In this document: positions 12,101 through 23,100 of the stretch, in pieces | Layout: each line of letters opens with the position of its first letter | How positions within the stretch are numbered: the first letter of the stretch is position 1 | From: Phallusia fumigata | Taxonomy: Eukaryota; Chordata; Ascidiacea; Phlebobranchia; Ascidiidae | DNA length: 32,246 nt | Assembly (NCBI GenBank): GCA_008931825.1 | Contig: QXVZ01002384.1 | Span: forward strand, 1-32,246 | Direction of reading: 5' to 3' | The notes under the pieces: generated by a model | The model's database searches: none | What the model was told of the DNA's origin: nothing | What the model saw: only the letters and a program-made list of their open reading frames with translations | Made by a program: the position numbers and the translations under genes

Positions 12101-12514
12101 ACTAAATTAAATGACTGACGGCCAATATTAAAAAATAAACAGCACATTAAACAACAAGTCTTGCTTGTAAAATGTCAGATATAAACACCGCAAGTTCAGA
12201 CAAATACATTGCATTGCCATCGAATTAGCTTGCAAGTATTGAAATGCCACCTAATGTTTTAAACTGCCATGTACAGGGCAAATCACTCCAATAGGAAGAC
12301 AAAAAGATAATCCTCATCAACTTACCTACGCCTATGTTAAAAACTCGTGGCATTCGTCTGCAACAGCTCGTCGCATTTGCACAAGTGTCTGAAACAAAAT
12401 ATAACAAACATTAGTGGAAAGTCGCAACACAAACTCTCACAAAACGGCAAATTTATACTTACGTGTTGCAAATATGACGAAGAAAACCAAACAAAATGAT
12501 CCAACCAACTTCAT
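9191..12514 (-). CDS. Pinhead: Pinhead, secreted cysteine-rich Admp antagonist (6 exons)
   Basis: Predicted 295 aa. Exons on the minus strand: 12514-12463, 12388-12326, 11976-11858, 10943-10691, 10036-9852, 9406-9191; phases 1, 1, 0, 1, 0 all agree and every intron is GT-AG. Exon 1 encodes a signal peptide (MKLVGSFCLVFFVIFAT). Exon 2 begins HTCANATSCCRRMPRV and carries an NAT glycosylation site. Three related modules follow, each opened by D-V/I-G-R-C-x3-C: LDVGRCSASC in exon 3, VDIGRCVGGC in exon 4, IDVGRCVGTC in exon 6. Each module closes with a CxC motif: ECECRK, ECKCEATC, and RRCGCA at the C-terminus. Pinhead is known in Ciona as a specific Admp antagonist; the reading here rests on the repeated motif plus the neighbouring Admp gene on the same strand. 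Confidence 0.85.
9256..9293. promoter_or_regulatory. Two CRE-like palindromes inside the last Pinhead exon
   Basis: TGACGTCA occurs at 9256-9263 and 9286-9293, within coding sequence (His-Asp-Val-Thr codons). Perfect 8-bp ATF/CREB palindromes. Whether they bind anything is unknown. Confidence 0.3.
9541..9707 (+). mobile_element. Foldback MITE, family 1 (copy A), in Pinhead intron 5
   Basis: Long inverted repeats: AGAAGATACACGCGAGTACT at the left and AGTACTGGCTTGTATCTTCT at the right, with TTGTGTGTAAAAC and GTTTTACACATAA just inside. The centre carries ATCATCAGGAACAGCGTTTG. A one-sided tail, CTATTTAAAACCGTGAATTG then TGTACCT, follows the right arm. Non-autonomous; no coding capacity. Confidence 0.8.
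10037..10690. other. Pinhead intron 4, no further feature seen
   Basis: AT-rich sequence between the exon ending at 10691 and the one starting at 10036 on the minus strand. No repeat or exon-like frame consistent with the flanking phases was noticed. Confidence 0.6.
11621..11776. mobile_element. hAT-like MITE in Pinhead intron 3
   Basis: Left end CAGTGGTTCTCAAACTTTTT and right end TTGAGAACCATTG form an imperfect terminal inverted repeat of the type found in many hAT (Charlie-like) non-autonomous elements. About 156 bp, no coding capacity. Target-site duplication is not clear. Confidence 0.6.
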
Positions 12515-12678
12515 TTTACAAGGATCTCAACACACACTGAAACTGCTTCAAAATATTGTAAAATCTGATTCAACTGGAAAGTGCCTATGCACTGTGAGAA
12601 CTAATAGCACAAAGCAGTAGGTTCCTTACTCAGGTATCTTGTATCAGAATGTGGCTTTGTGGCCTCATAGCGCTGGCC

Positions 12679-12684
12679 TTTATA
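12679..12684 (-). promoter_or_regulatory. TATA-like box upstream of Pinhead
   Basis: TATAAA on the minus strand (context TTTATAAAGG), 165 bp upstream of the Pinhead ATG at 12514-12512. A start about 30 bp downstream would give a ~135-nt leader. Inference only. Confidence 0.35.
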
Positions 12685-14442
12685 AATCCTACGTTCTTCA
12701 GTGATTAGCTGGGACAGCAGACAGCGCGGCAGCGGACGGGTGGAGACAACACAGCGGAACAAAAGAAAACATGAGTCGCGAGCAGCTAGACAACAAGGGC
12801 AGGAAAAGCACCGAGGGCTAACCGACACCACGCCGGGGCCAGACGCCACTTTGGGCCCCCGACGCCATGTTTAATTGCCATCTGCTTTCTACGGGCGCCG
12901 CTCACATAATCAGGCGCTCTCTGACAATGGGCCAAATGTCTTGTTTGTTTGTGTTCTCCATGTCTCTGCTTGCAAGACACCATGCCGCTTTCCCTACATG
13001 TCGGCACGCTCGTCGGTGTGTGTAACCTGTTTCGCACGCTGCCGACGGGTCTGCAATACCGCATGTACTTTTGTGACGTCACGGTGCATACGAAGCAGTG
13101 ACGTCACGTAATTACGCGCGACGCTTGAAAATTTACCTTCAATGCTCTGTTTGTGACAATTGATAAGTTTCGTTACATGTCCTATACAACAAGCAATATG
13201 ATCCAAGGAATTCACAAAATACGTCACTGAAGTATTACACTGCTATAAAAACTGTACATCGTAGGTGATGTACCAGAATATCCGTAACAATGTCACTGAC
13301 CAGTAAGCAAGACCTACTAAGGTTGTAATGCCGAGCGTTTACGATAAACAAGCACAAAAGAAAAATCTTGCGCATTGCCGGATTCGAGACAGCTATAATT
13401 TGTATCATAAAAGCTAATATATTTTTATATATTTGTACTTTCGATGTGTAAATACAACTACACGTCGGAAAGAAAACTAAAAATACGTACAAGTTTTTGT
13501 AATGGAACTTAAATTTGAAGATCCGTCTTTAATCGAAATAGCAGTTGCACGTTTAGAAGGAATACAGGTAGATTTCCTGCAAAATAAAATAACAATAGTT
13601 GTTGCACTCCAAACTTAATATTTATGGGCAAAAAAGCAATTTTGGTCTTTTGGGGCTTTAATTTCTGCTACTAGTGAACTTAGCGTGAATAGTGAATACC
13701 ACAGATTAGGAGGAGTTTACAGTTTGATAACATTTCAGACTAAATGACTTTAAGATTCTGTAATGAGAGAGTCAATTGTTTTGTTTTTTTCGTTTGAAGC
13801 ATAAAATAGCGAAAACTGGAACATTGTGCACTTACGATGACAACGAGTGTTGAAACACGTAAATACAAGCTTTGCGGCAGTTACCTTGTTTAATAAAATA
13901 ACAAATCAAATTTTACTACAGTAATAGACACAATTTAGCGCGCAAAGCTACACTGTTCCCACGTTTTCTTGAAGTTTATTTTCGCAATAGATGTTAAAAC
14001 CATGACTTTGTGTCATCAAACCATTTACTATCTCGCATACACCTTCGAATTCCATGGGCAGCGATAACGGCATACTCATGCATGCTGAACGATATCAATT
14101 CAAATTTAATCGAATTTGCAGGTATTCGGATGGAATAGACAGGTAAAATGGCTTGGGTGGGGTTTGGTCCCACAACAACAGACTTTCAGGGGACAACACA
14201 ACATGGTTTAACCCAGACACCTGCGACAGATTCAGTCCGCTTACATTCGATGTCAAAAGGGGAAGTGTATGGGGAAATCCGCTTTCGATGCATTAGGAAG
14301 TCGCAACTGTCGTTTGTGTGAACACAGAGAAAACAAGTCTATAGTTGATTGAGAGTTTACAGTTGCTGATTGTGTATGCTTTTGCCAATTCGTAGACAAA
14401 AGAAGACATCTTGTAATATTTACCGCTACTGCAACTTGGAAA
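12685..14442. other. Divergent upstream region between Pinhead and the CAP gene
   Basis: Pinhead runs left and the CAP-domain gene runs right from this stretch. It is more GC-rich at 12700-13110, then AT-rich. No splice-consistent coding exon was seen. It contains two CRE-like palindromes listed separately. Confidence 0.5.
13074..13106. promoter_or_regulatory. Pair of CRE-like palindromes upstream of Pinhead
   Basis: TGACGTCA at 13074-13081 and 13099-13106, spaced 25 bp start to start, about 560-590 bp upstream of the Pinhead ATG. The second is extended (GTGACGTCACGTAATTACG). Candidate ATF/CREB/bZIP sites by motif only. Confidence 0.4.
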
Positions 14443-16523
14443 ATGGAAACAAAAAGCGACACAGCGCCATTGCATATCAGCCCGTAAGTTTTCGTAACAT
14501 TGAAGTTTTGAAGCGTATAGGTTGTGAATGAAACACTGTTTAGGCTTTAGAAGATTAGTTAACAAACTGTAAACAAGGTACCGAACAAACATTGGGACCA
14601 ATAAGAGTTTTTTAGAGCATATCTTTTGTCTTGCTAAGAACATGTAAAACCACACATCAGTTTTATAGCATAAACCATTATGATCACAGAATTAAGTAGA
14701 CATAGCCAAATGTTATGCAACCATACGTTTCATTCGTAAGCAAACCAAATCTTATTAAAAACATAACTGCCAAAGAGCTTGTATATAGTCAATACATACA
14801 TTTGGGCACTCTTTAAGTGCGTGCCATGTGTTCCTAATTAAAAGCTAGCTAAACAAATAAAATGGTAATTTGTAATAAGTTATTGTTGGCAGGGAATTAG
14901 TGGTGAGCAAATTTGCCAATGACATGTTGGTCGTCCACAACCGGTACAGGAAACGTCATTTTACTGAACCACTACGAGCTAGTGAGGAATTATGTCGGGA
15001 TGCTCAAGAGTAAGTCGAATGTTTATCTTTGTTATACATCAGGGGTGGCGGAAGCGCGACAGTTGTGTTCGTGTTTTTGAATAATGTTTTGTCAAGTCTA
15101 TGTTAATATGTTGTTTAACATGTTGTTTGTTGTCAAGTCTATGTTAATATGTAGTACTTGCAACGTCACCACACAGTGTTAATGTTTTTTCGATTATATT
15201 ATTATGTGTGTGAACTATGTTCCTAATTACTGTATTGCAACACGACATTTAAGTTCTATCGTATTAAATTCAAGTAAGTTTAAATAAGTTTGGCTATCCC
15301 TGTTGCACTACATTCCGGTTACTTTATCGATAGGCATTTGCATCATAATATATAACTTGTACTACTACCAGCTGGCCAAAAAATGCTATTTTACTGTTTT
15401 TCTGTTAGAAACGGCAATTAAGGTCATGCAGAATTGAGTTAAGCGTTTTTAGCTGTATCACTGCTACCATTGTTTAAAAAAGGCAGAGATTCCCCATTAC
15501 TAAATCCCAATAGCAGCAAAATCTCGCAATTTGATTGACAGGTGGGCTGATACTTTGGCCAAGGAGGGCAAAGTGAAACATGCGAGTTGGGAAGCAAGGC
15601 ATGGTGATGGTGAAAATCTGTACAAGATCGTTGGGAGGAAGTGGCGGAAGGCTCGCTATGTGACAAGGAAGTGGTACAAGCAGCGGAGGAAATACGAACA
15701 GGGAAAACCCGGCAGACAACCTGGGACAGGTGAGTCTAATTTGGTTTTGTGTGCTCGTGTTGAGCTCAATTTTATTTGAACATTTTTTTGTGCTGAAATT
15801 GGGAAATAATTTCCGAAAACTTGGGCAGGATTTAAAACACATATTCAATAGCTCTCTATTCTTTTCTCCTGTGAAGTCTCAACCTTTTAACATTCTTAGT
15901 CACAACCTAATGACGTCTGTCGAAAAACAAACGATATATCCTGCTTATTATGTCAATAAATTTTAACTACGCTTACTTTGTTCGAAACCATGGGTCAATT
16001 TCAATTCGGTATTCCAAATACGTTTTTTTTTTAATTTAAAAACTTAAACCGTTTGCTAAGGCTTAACAATCAATTAAAATTCATAATTTAATCCTGACAT
16101 TTAATACAGCTTATATCATGTTAAGTGTATCACAAAAACTACCACTTTTTCAATAGTTACTTGATTTTGATTTTACGCACAAACGGTTTTAATTCCCAAG
16201 TTAATGATGGCATTGGGTGATAAAGCTTACATCATGTTAATTACACCATAAAAAGTACTATTTAAAAAAAAACTTTACGTAATGGTAATTTCATCACAAA
16301 AAACTACCATGTTTTCAACAGTTACTTATTTTTGTTGCATCTAGGCGAATTTACACAGTTGATGTGGAAATCAACAATAGAATTTGGGGCAGGCATCGCA
16401 AAAACCCCAGAAGGGGTTCACATAGTCGTGGCAAGGTACAGACCAGCTGGGAACCTTATGGCTGAATACAGGGAAAATGTTTTAAGGAAGAAGTCTCGTT
16501 ACCAATTGGAAGTTAAACAGTGA
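14443..16523 (+). CDS. CAP-superfamily protein, GAPR-1/GLIPR2-like (4 exons)
   Basis: Predicted 174 aa, against ~154 for mammalian GAPR-1. Exons 14443-14483, 14893-15009, 15542-15729, 16345-16523; phases 2, 2, 1 agree and all introns are GT-AG. There is no signal peptide, so the protein is probably cytosolic or membrane-associated. Visible CAP motifs: VVHNRYRKRH in exon 2, VKHAS and GDGENLY in exon 3, FTQLMWKST, VVARYRPAGN and the ENVL tail in exon 4. Of the usual His-Glu-Glu-His tetrad, the first His (VKHAS) and first Glu (GENLY) are present. The second Glu is apparently Gln or lost (WYKQRRKY), and the final His of GHFTQ is Glu (GEFTQ). The middle segment is unusually basic (WRKARYVTRKWYKQRRKY). 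Exon 1 is chosen because its phase fits and it gives a short leader before the domain, as in the family. Confidence 0.8.
15091..15152 (+). repeat. Short direct repeat in CAP gene intron 2
   Basis: GTCAAGTCTATGTTAATATG occurs at 15091 and again at 15132, a 41-bp period, with TTGTTT-rich sequence between. Confidence 0.7.
16108..16335 (+). repeat. Degenerate short repeats in CAP gene intron 3
   Basis: CATCATGTTAA-type and ATCACAAAAACTACCA-type segments recur two to three times (near 16115, 16224 and 16288), followed twice by CAATAGTTACTT or CAACAGTTACTT. Diverged local repeats of unknown origin. Confidence 0.5.
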
Positions 16524-16637
16524 TAGAACTCTATTTGAATAAGAAATGATAATGCCATTAGGCGAAATCGATTTTATTATCCGCAATAAGAATTACACAG
16601 ACTGATTTGAGTGTGCTGTAAGCTTCAGTTCTATTAT

Positions 16638-16643
16638 ATTAAA
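16638..16643 (+). promoter_or_regulatory. Candidate variant polyadenylation signal for the CAP gene
   Basis: ATTAAA about 115 bp after the stop codon; no AATAAA is closer. Confidence 0.3.
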
Positions 16644-17830
16644 CAGGAATAGGAAATAGAATACTTCTTTTTTTACTTTAAGGAGTTGGATTCGTAACAG
16701 TGTTTACAAATTTATGTAGATACTGCATCCACATATCCAGTTCTTTTGTCATTTGCCGTGGGTAGTAATGACACTAAACAAGATCTACTCGCCTTGTTAT
16801 CTTGGTTGTATTTTTTATGTCAAGGTTGTTAGATCATTAAAAAATTCTTTCCGCGTTTTATTATTATTGACGCACGAAAGAAACTTTCGATACAATTTCC
16901 TGTCTTGTAACACCGTTTTCACCTCTTCATACATATCACCTGTATCTGACACAACTTAACAATGTATATATCATGTGGTTTTAGATTAAAGGGATGTACT
17001 ATGTGTTTTCTTATCAACACAAAATATGTTGTGATTATAAACGGGGTCTGACACACAAAAGGTCGTTTAAGCCTCAGACACAACTCATTTACAAATTGCC
17101 AAAAACACGTAGAACGAAGCTAGGTATAAAAACCAATGTTTCTCAAACTTTTTCAGTCCTAGTGTCAATTTAACTTGCATTTTTTTCTGAGGACCACCAA
17201 ACATAATCTCACTCTTCCAACGTTCCAAAACAGGCGATAAACACTTGCCCGGATTAAGTCATTTTCCGCAAACCACTAGGGGGCGATGAGGGACCAATCA
17301 TGGCCCGCGGACCACACTTCACTGATATAAACCATGCGTGCGCGTTAATGTCCATACTCGTGTTGTATAATTGACAATACTCGTGTACTCAGACTCGGTA
17401 CTCGACTTTGTAAATTACATTCGCAGCAACAAAAACAAAGCCACTGCAGTAATAGACTTTACAAGCTGGTGCGTTTTTACCATAAGAACGACCAAAAGTT
17501 TGTTGAAGATATCGAGTGTTTCATGCATTGTCTTGTTCATTAAGAAACAGTATATGATTTTGCCGTTTTGTACATTATTCTTCTCATCATTACTTTTGCT
17601 TATTAAACGCATTGTACACGTGTTATTTTGTTCAGACGTTTGGAATTTAAGCGAATAAATATAGTTTTCCGCCTTTGGACTTGAGTCCAACTTGTATATG
17701 GTTTCTTCAAAAGACAAGTTCGGTTTAAATGTTCAAAAACAAACCTACCACCCAAGACATAGCAATGCTCAAATATCTAATAAAACAGGCAACAAAAGAG
17801 ACAAATTGCCTACCTTTAAAATGGGATGAT
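16644..17830. other. Intergenic space between convergent genes
   Basis: The CAP gene ends from the left and the orphan minus-strand gene ends from the right. Apart from one hAT-like element no feature was recognised; open frames here are short and lack splice support. Confidence 0.5.
17136..17333. mobile_element. hAT-like MITE remnant
   Basis: Left end CAATGTTTCTCAAACTTTTT resembles the other CAGTGGTTCTCAAAC ends in the window. The interior has GGACCACCAAAC, CCACTAGGGGGCG and GCCCGCGGACCACAC, common in hAT-derived short elements. The right end is near ACTGATA at 17327. Confidence 0.45.
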
Positions 17831-19296
17831 TCATCGTTTTGATGATTCCAGTAACTTTGTCAGTACACTGCCAGGTTCTCCATACACTGCTGCTTTTGTG
17901 GCCGTTCGGACCCTTTCACTTGTCGGGTGATGAAGAAGGTCGGATAAACGTTGCCGCAAGTGGGCGCTCGTGACACCATCGTCAGAATCACAGCTACTGC
18001 TTGCAGTCTATCATCGAAACAATGTTACATAGTGGAAATAAAGTGTTTTGAATACATCTAATAGGCCCAAATATTAAATTTACCATGTTTTATTGCACAG
18101 AGTGATTTTAACACACAGACTTTAGTTAGTTATTAAGGATACTGGTATCCACAAGAGGTTTAAACCAGCACTTCTTAACCTGCAGGAAAGTTGGTACATT
18201 TCTGGTGGTTAAAAATAGGTTGAGAGTCAATAGATCAGCCAGTCCCAAGTGAAAACTTTTAAGGAACTCTAGGGCAGCCATATGAGAATTCAATATACAA
18301 AGAGACAATGGCATACAGTAGTGAAAGAACAATCACATTAGCTGATTATTATCAAAAAATCTATTACAGCTTTCTTGTTTAAAACCTTGCATCCGTTTCT
18401 AGCTATTTGTACTTTACAACAAATGTTGACTCGCTAGCAACGAAATTGACATTTTAAAGTGTTTCACGTGGCGCACAAAAAGACCTGGCGGGCCACATGA
18501 AGCCCGCGGGCCGCGTGTTTGGGAGCCCTGGAGTAGACAGACTCTTGAACCAGGTTTGAACATACTATAATCGCCACACAAGTTATCCATAAATTCATGT
18601 CACTTACTACATACAATGTTTACCTACCTCTCCCATTTCGTAGGAGGAAGCCAACTTTGTAATCGCATTCAAATACATACGATATATTTCGTAATAACTG
18701 GACACCAGATCTTGAACCAATGATCGAGGCAACTGCGCCACCTCGCGGTCAGCATTTCTGCGGTTTTTCAGCCACTCGAGAAGGCATTTAAAGTAGAGGC
18801 CACTTTCGGACACTGGCAAGGGATTCAGCTCTGACGTGGCGAGCAGCGATTGGAGGATAATCGTCACGCATGACTTGTTGGTTGATGCGGCGTCGAACGT
18901 TGAAATAACGAAACCAGCCGTTCTGAAAAAGCAAGATTAAGTTTAGCATTGTTTTTGCACGGTGTATTAGCCCCAAAAAGATAGCCTTACAAACACACAT
19001 ATTAACAACATCCATTAGAACGAGAAACTATTGTTCTATTTAAAGTGAACTTTTGTCGAGTAAACAAGCTTATAAGAGGTTAATATGCATAGCAACCAAC
19101 TTATAAAATGCATAGTGACTTGGGTCCTAAAAGCATCCCATGTTAACACATGGAGTAAAATGACGTAACGAAGCAGCCTTTGACCTTCTGCAGAGAAACG
19201 TTTCTGTGACGAATCTCGCCAACTACAGTTGTGTTTGATGATTCTAGCGTCGCAACTTAAGGCACATTCAAACCTTTGCTGATCGTTATGAAACAT
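17831..19296 (-). CDS. Orphan helical protein, unrecognised (2-3 exons)
   Basis: Two exons are well supported on the minus strand: 18922-18628 and 18007-17831, joined in phase 0, ending at TGA. The larger encodes a helix-rich segment (GLYFKCLLEWLKNR, VQDLVSSYYEIYRMYLNA); the last encodes SAHLRQRLSDLLHHPTSERV and ends KLLESSKR. The acceptor chosen for the last exon (after GATGATAG) gives a long clean frame, while nearby alternatives give stops or a poorer frame. A first exon at 19296-19274, starting MFHNDQQ, fits by phase 2 but has a weak donor (GTTTGA); with it the protein is 164 aa. An upstream acceptor at 19328-19330 would allow it to be an internal exon. I do not recognise the family. Confidence 0.5.
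18167..18530. mobile_element. hAT-like element in the orphan gene's intron
   Basis: Left end CCAGCACTTCTTAACCTGCA and right end GGCCGCGTGTTTGGGAGCCC plus TGG, with GCGGGCCACATGAAGCCCGC inside. This is the common pattern of hAT-type short elements. Lies in the intron 18008-18627. Confidence 0.5.
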
Positions 19297-19327
19297 GGTT
19301 TCCAAGTACTCGGGTGCTTCATCAGCT

Positions 19328-20158
19328 CTGTCAGTGACGTACCAAGATGGGTGGGTTTGCCCCTGGCAGCATTTGTGGCGACCCAACAAATTATAATTTT
19401 TGACGTCGAGGAAAATTACTTTTTTGTTTTTGTTTTGCGTGGCTATATGGCTGTAGTCCACCGTTGTTGGCGTTTTAAAGTGGCATTACAACTTTTGGGG
19501 CCGACCAGATAAACAACATGTAAATACTTTTTTTGGAAATATGCGTCATGCCACAGGGCTCAAAGAATCTGGTCTTTGTGTCCATATTTCACGAAGAGTC
19601 CAAGAATGGAGTAATCATTAACTGCTACTGTCTTCACAAACCGGGCATTGTTAAACAAGTTAGCTTACGAGATAAGGCGGGAGCTTGTATTTGGTGCAGG
19701 CAAACTCTTGTTAAGATAACTTAAGGACCGCTGCAAATATTGGTGGGTGACATTGGTGGTAATGCGGCGAGATACTGGATTTTGCAGGTTGCAGAAAAAA
19801 AGGGAATTTTAAAACCTCAGGTTGCTATCGGCAAGGATATTTCTTGCCAAAGTTGTAAGCAAAGAACGTGTTAGCATCTATTTTTTATGAATATTTTGAA
19901 AACTAGAAGTATCTGAATAGCTTGGCACTACAGCAAGCACGCTAATTACTTAGTTAAGGTAAAAAAAAACGTTTCGGTTTAGATGACTAGACAATTCTTA
20001 CTTCACGGCATATTGGGATTTCTATGTTACAAGCTAATCATTTAACTAAATGCGATAACAAATTGTTCTTTGCTAAGCTGTAGAACGACTAAAACAATAC
20101 AGCACTTTCTCTCTTGGTATGTTTAAAACTCGACTCGTTTAATATGTAACATCGAACT
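19328..20158. other. Divergent region upstream of fibrinogen-like gene 1
   Basis: The orphan gene runs left and fibrinogen-like gene 1 runs right. A possible short element covers about 19555-19750. No promoter element stands out. Further upstream exons of the orphan gene could be hidden here but none could be phased. Confidence 0.4.
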
Positions 20159-23100
20159 ATGGGTATCTGCTTCAAGAAATCAACTCTACTTCTGCTAACG
20201 ACCTTTCAACTGGTTGCAAGTAACCAATGTACATTGCCAGTAAGTGCAATAACTATTTGCAACTGTCTCAAATCGTCGTATCGCTGATTTATAACCGTTG
20301 TGATCAATCAAACACCGAAATGGCGTAGATTCGTGGACCGAAGGCTATTGTTAACAAACGTTAGGTGTAACGCATTGAGGGAAAAAGTAAAAATATTAAC
20401 ATGACATTTCTTACAGCATTTTCTTGCAATTAGCATGTCACAACGTTCGGTTCTACAGTCAATTTCGCTTCCCCTATTTTTAATTTTTTCGCTTGTTATG
20501 AATGGTTTAAATTTGCATGTAGATACCGACGATGCCATAATTAACATGTCAATAGTGAAAAGATACAAGCCAGTACCTGAGTGCAAAACGTTTTCTGTAC
20601 GTTTTGACAAACGCTTTTGTCATCACCAGAATCGATCAGCGTTTTTCGAAACGTTTAAAATTGTTTTACACACAAGTACTGGCTTGTACCGTCTTACTGG
20701 GACTATTTAAAACAGTGAATAATGTACCTAACATGTCAATAGAAATTAGCTTTGGTGAATTTTAAACAAAGCAAGTAAACAACCCATTTTAAAGGATCAG
20801 TATTGCCCGTCCGGTTGTGTCGTCGACCTAGAAATCAAAGAGTTCGAAAACACAGTTGTTTCTGAGATCAACCGGGCCCGGAAATGCATCAGATCGTGCC
20901 AAAATCGACTGTATGAGGCGAGCAGTAATTCCATGACGCGAAGGCAAGCAACGTTGAAGAACCGGACGCAGCACGGTGAAGATTAAAGTGAACAATTGTG
21001 AAAAACAGGATTGTAGAGTCGGGGGTTTAACGTCCGACTCCGACTCTGAGTAATCTTAGGATTCCGACTCTCAATCCTAGTATCCTCCAATGACTGAGTA
21101 GTTAAAGTCGTCATTTCGGCTTATTTAGAGGCTGAAAAGTGGATTTTATGACAAAATACCAAAAACTCGATGAAAATGACTGTGTCCGACTCCTTTCAAT
21201 AACCTCCAACTCTGTATGCCGGCCAGTACTTGTGTGCCAAACATTTCTACGAAAGGTGGAAAATATTTCACACACAAGTACTGGATTGTGCTAAGGCTAT
21301 TTAATATCGTAAATTGTGCACCTAGGATTGTAAATGTTTGTAGTTTATGACGTCACGTAAGTTGACACATTTTTTATCACGTGGTCAGATTTTTGATAGA
21401 AGCGAAGCGACAAACAAGGCGTTTTTTTCTGACGAAGATCAAAACCAAATACTCTTGAGAAAACACGATGTTTAGTCCAACTTATTTTGCGTTAATTATA
21501 AGGCTTGGCGCGTTAAACCCTCAATTAAAAATACGTACGAAGCCGTTAAGTTCTATTTTCTGATAGTGCCTGAAGTGGTAACAAACGTTGCGCTTTTTCT
21601 AAAGAAAAAAAAGGCTAAAAAACTGCAAAAACAAAACGTTAAACAAACATATGTTTCCCTGAGTATTGTGTCTTGTCGCGTTGACCTCGGTAAAGTAAAA
21701 AATGAGAAGTCGTTAATTTAAATACTTGTTTTCAGAGCGTTTGGAGAGATTATGGATTAAGAATGAGCTCTTGGCTCGTCGCTTCGAAGACGCTGCTGAC
21801 CACGTTGAAAACCAAAACATTGACCTTGACGATTTAAGGAGGACAGCAGATGCCCAGGAAAGTCAACTACAAGGTATCGTACACCAACGATAATATCGCG
21901 ATACATACTGTAAGCTTACCTAAACCATAAAACCTAGATAAACAGTTTTAGTTTTGAGAAGATACAGGCCAGTTTTCACGTCTCGGCAAACGCTGTTGTC
22001 ATCATCAGGAATGAAAAGCGAAGTTTCTTGTCGCGGTAAAAGAAAAAAACGGGTACCAACTGTTAAACCAACTGATAAGAACAACCGTCAAGGTAACACG
22101 TCAACATGGCGATAAAGAAGTTGAAATCATTTATTGATCACGCTGCAGCAACCACGCGTTAGCCATTAAACACAAGTACTGGCCTTTATCTTCTTATTTA
22201 GACTATTTAAAACCGTGAATTGTGTAATTAGATGTGTTTTGTGCAAATATACAGACATGGTTAGAGCAACAAGAGACGTCCAACGCCACTGCATACAACA
22301 CTGCCCTGCACAACGCAGTAGGTTTTTAATACGTTTATTCATCAAGTAGTTTATAAATACATATAAGTTTTACTGATGTTCGCCTTGGAATGCTTATGTC
22401 GGTGATTCTAAACCTGGGGCAAATTCTAACCTCGCAGGGAGAGGATTTTGTTTCAAATTTCGTTGTTTTGTTGAAATTTATCTTCCTAATTGATTGATAC
22501 AAACACGGTATTTACAAACTAAACTTCTAGTGGGAGAGAGTTTTGCTTGGAATGTAGATTAAAGGGGCCTATGAAATAAATATGGTTGAAACCACTGGCT
22601 TATGTCACTGTCTAAAATCTTTTTGATGCATTCTTCCATGTCTGTTTAAAACTTTTCATTCCATCCCCACCATAAAGGAAGTGATACAAAGCAATATGAA
22701 ATGCCTAGAAGCATCGGTTTACCTCAAAACAAATACTTACCATGAATGACTTAACTATAAATAAAACATAAACTCCTCCCGAAATGGGAACAACTGCCTT
22801 CTAACAACATTTTTAATTTAACTTGTTTAACGTTTTTTTAATTTAATGCAGATCAGCGGAACGGACCTTCATGTGAGGACTGTATCCATGACGTAGGCGT
22901 CACCCGTACTGCGTCACAGTTACGTCATAGTCGCGTGTGTAGCGTGCGAACAGCTCCCGTGCTGAAAGATTGTGGTGCTCTGCTGGATGCTGGTCACACA
23001 GGTAGGCGTTTTTAAAGAAAACTTGAAACTTGGGTTTACGAGTTCAGAACATTGGGAGTTTTGACGCACAAGCACTAATTATCAAAGTTGTATTCATTGA

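Noticed and set aside
14253-14655. Minus-strand open frames over the first CAP exon
   Set aside because: No start or splice context, and the plus-strand exon here fits the CAP gene exactly in phase.
17860-17990. Alternative frame for the last exon of the orphan gene (AVAVILTMVSRAPTCGNV)
   Set aside because: It needs acceptors whose phase puts a stop directly at the junction with the preceding exon; the chosen frame is longer and fits phase 0.
19533-19724. 63-codon plus-strand frame
   Set aside because: Lies in a region that looks like a short dispersed element, has no splice partner, and no family is evident.
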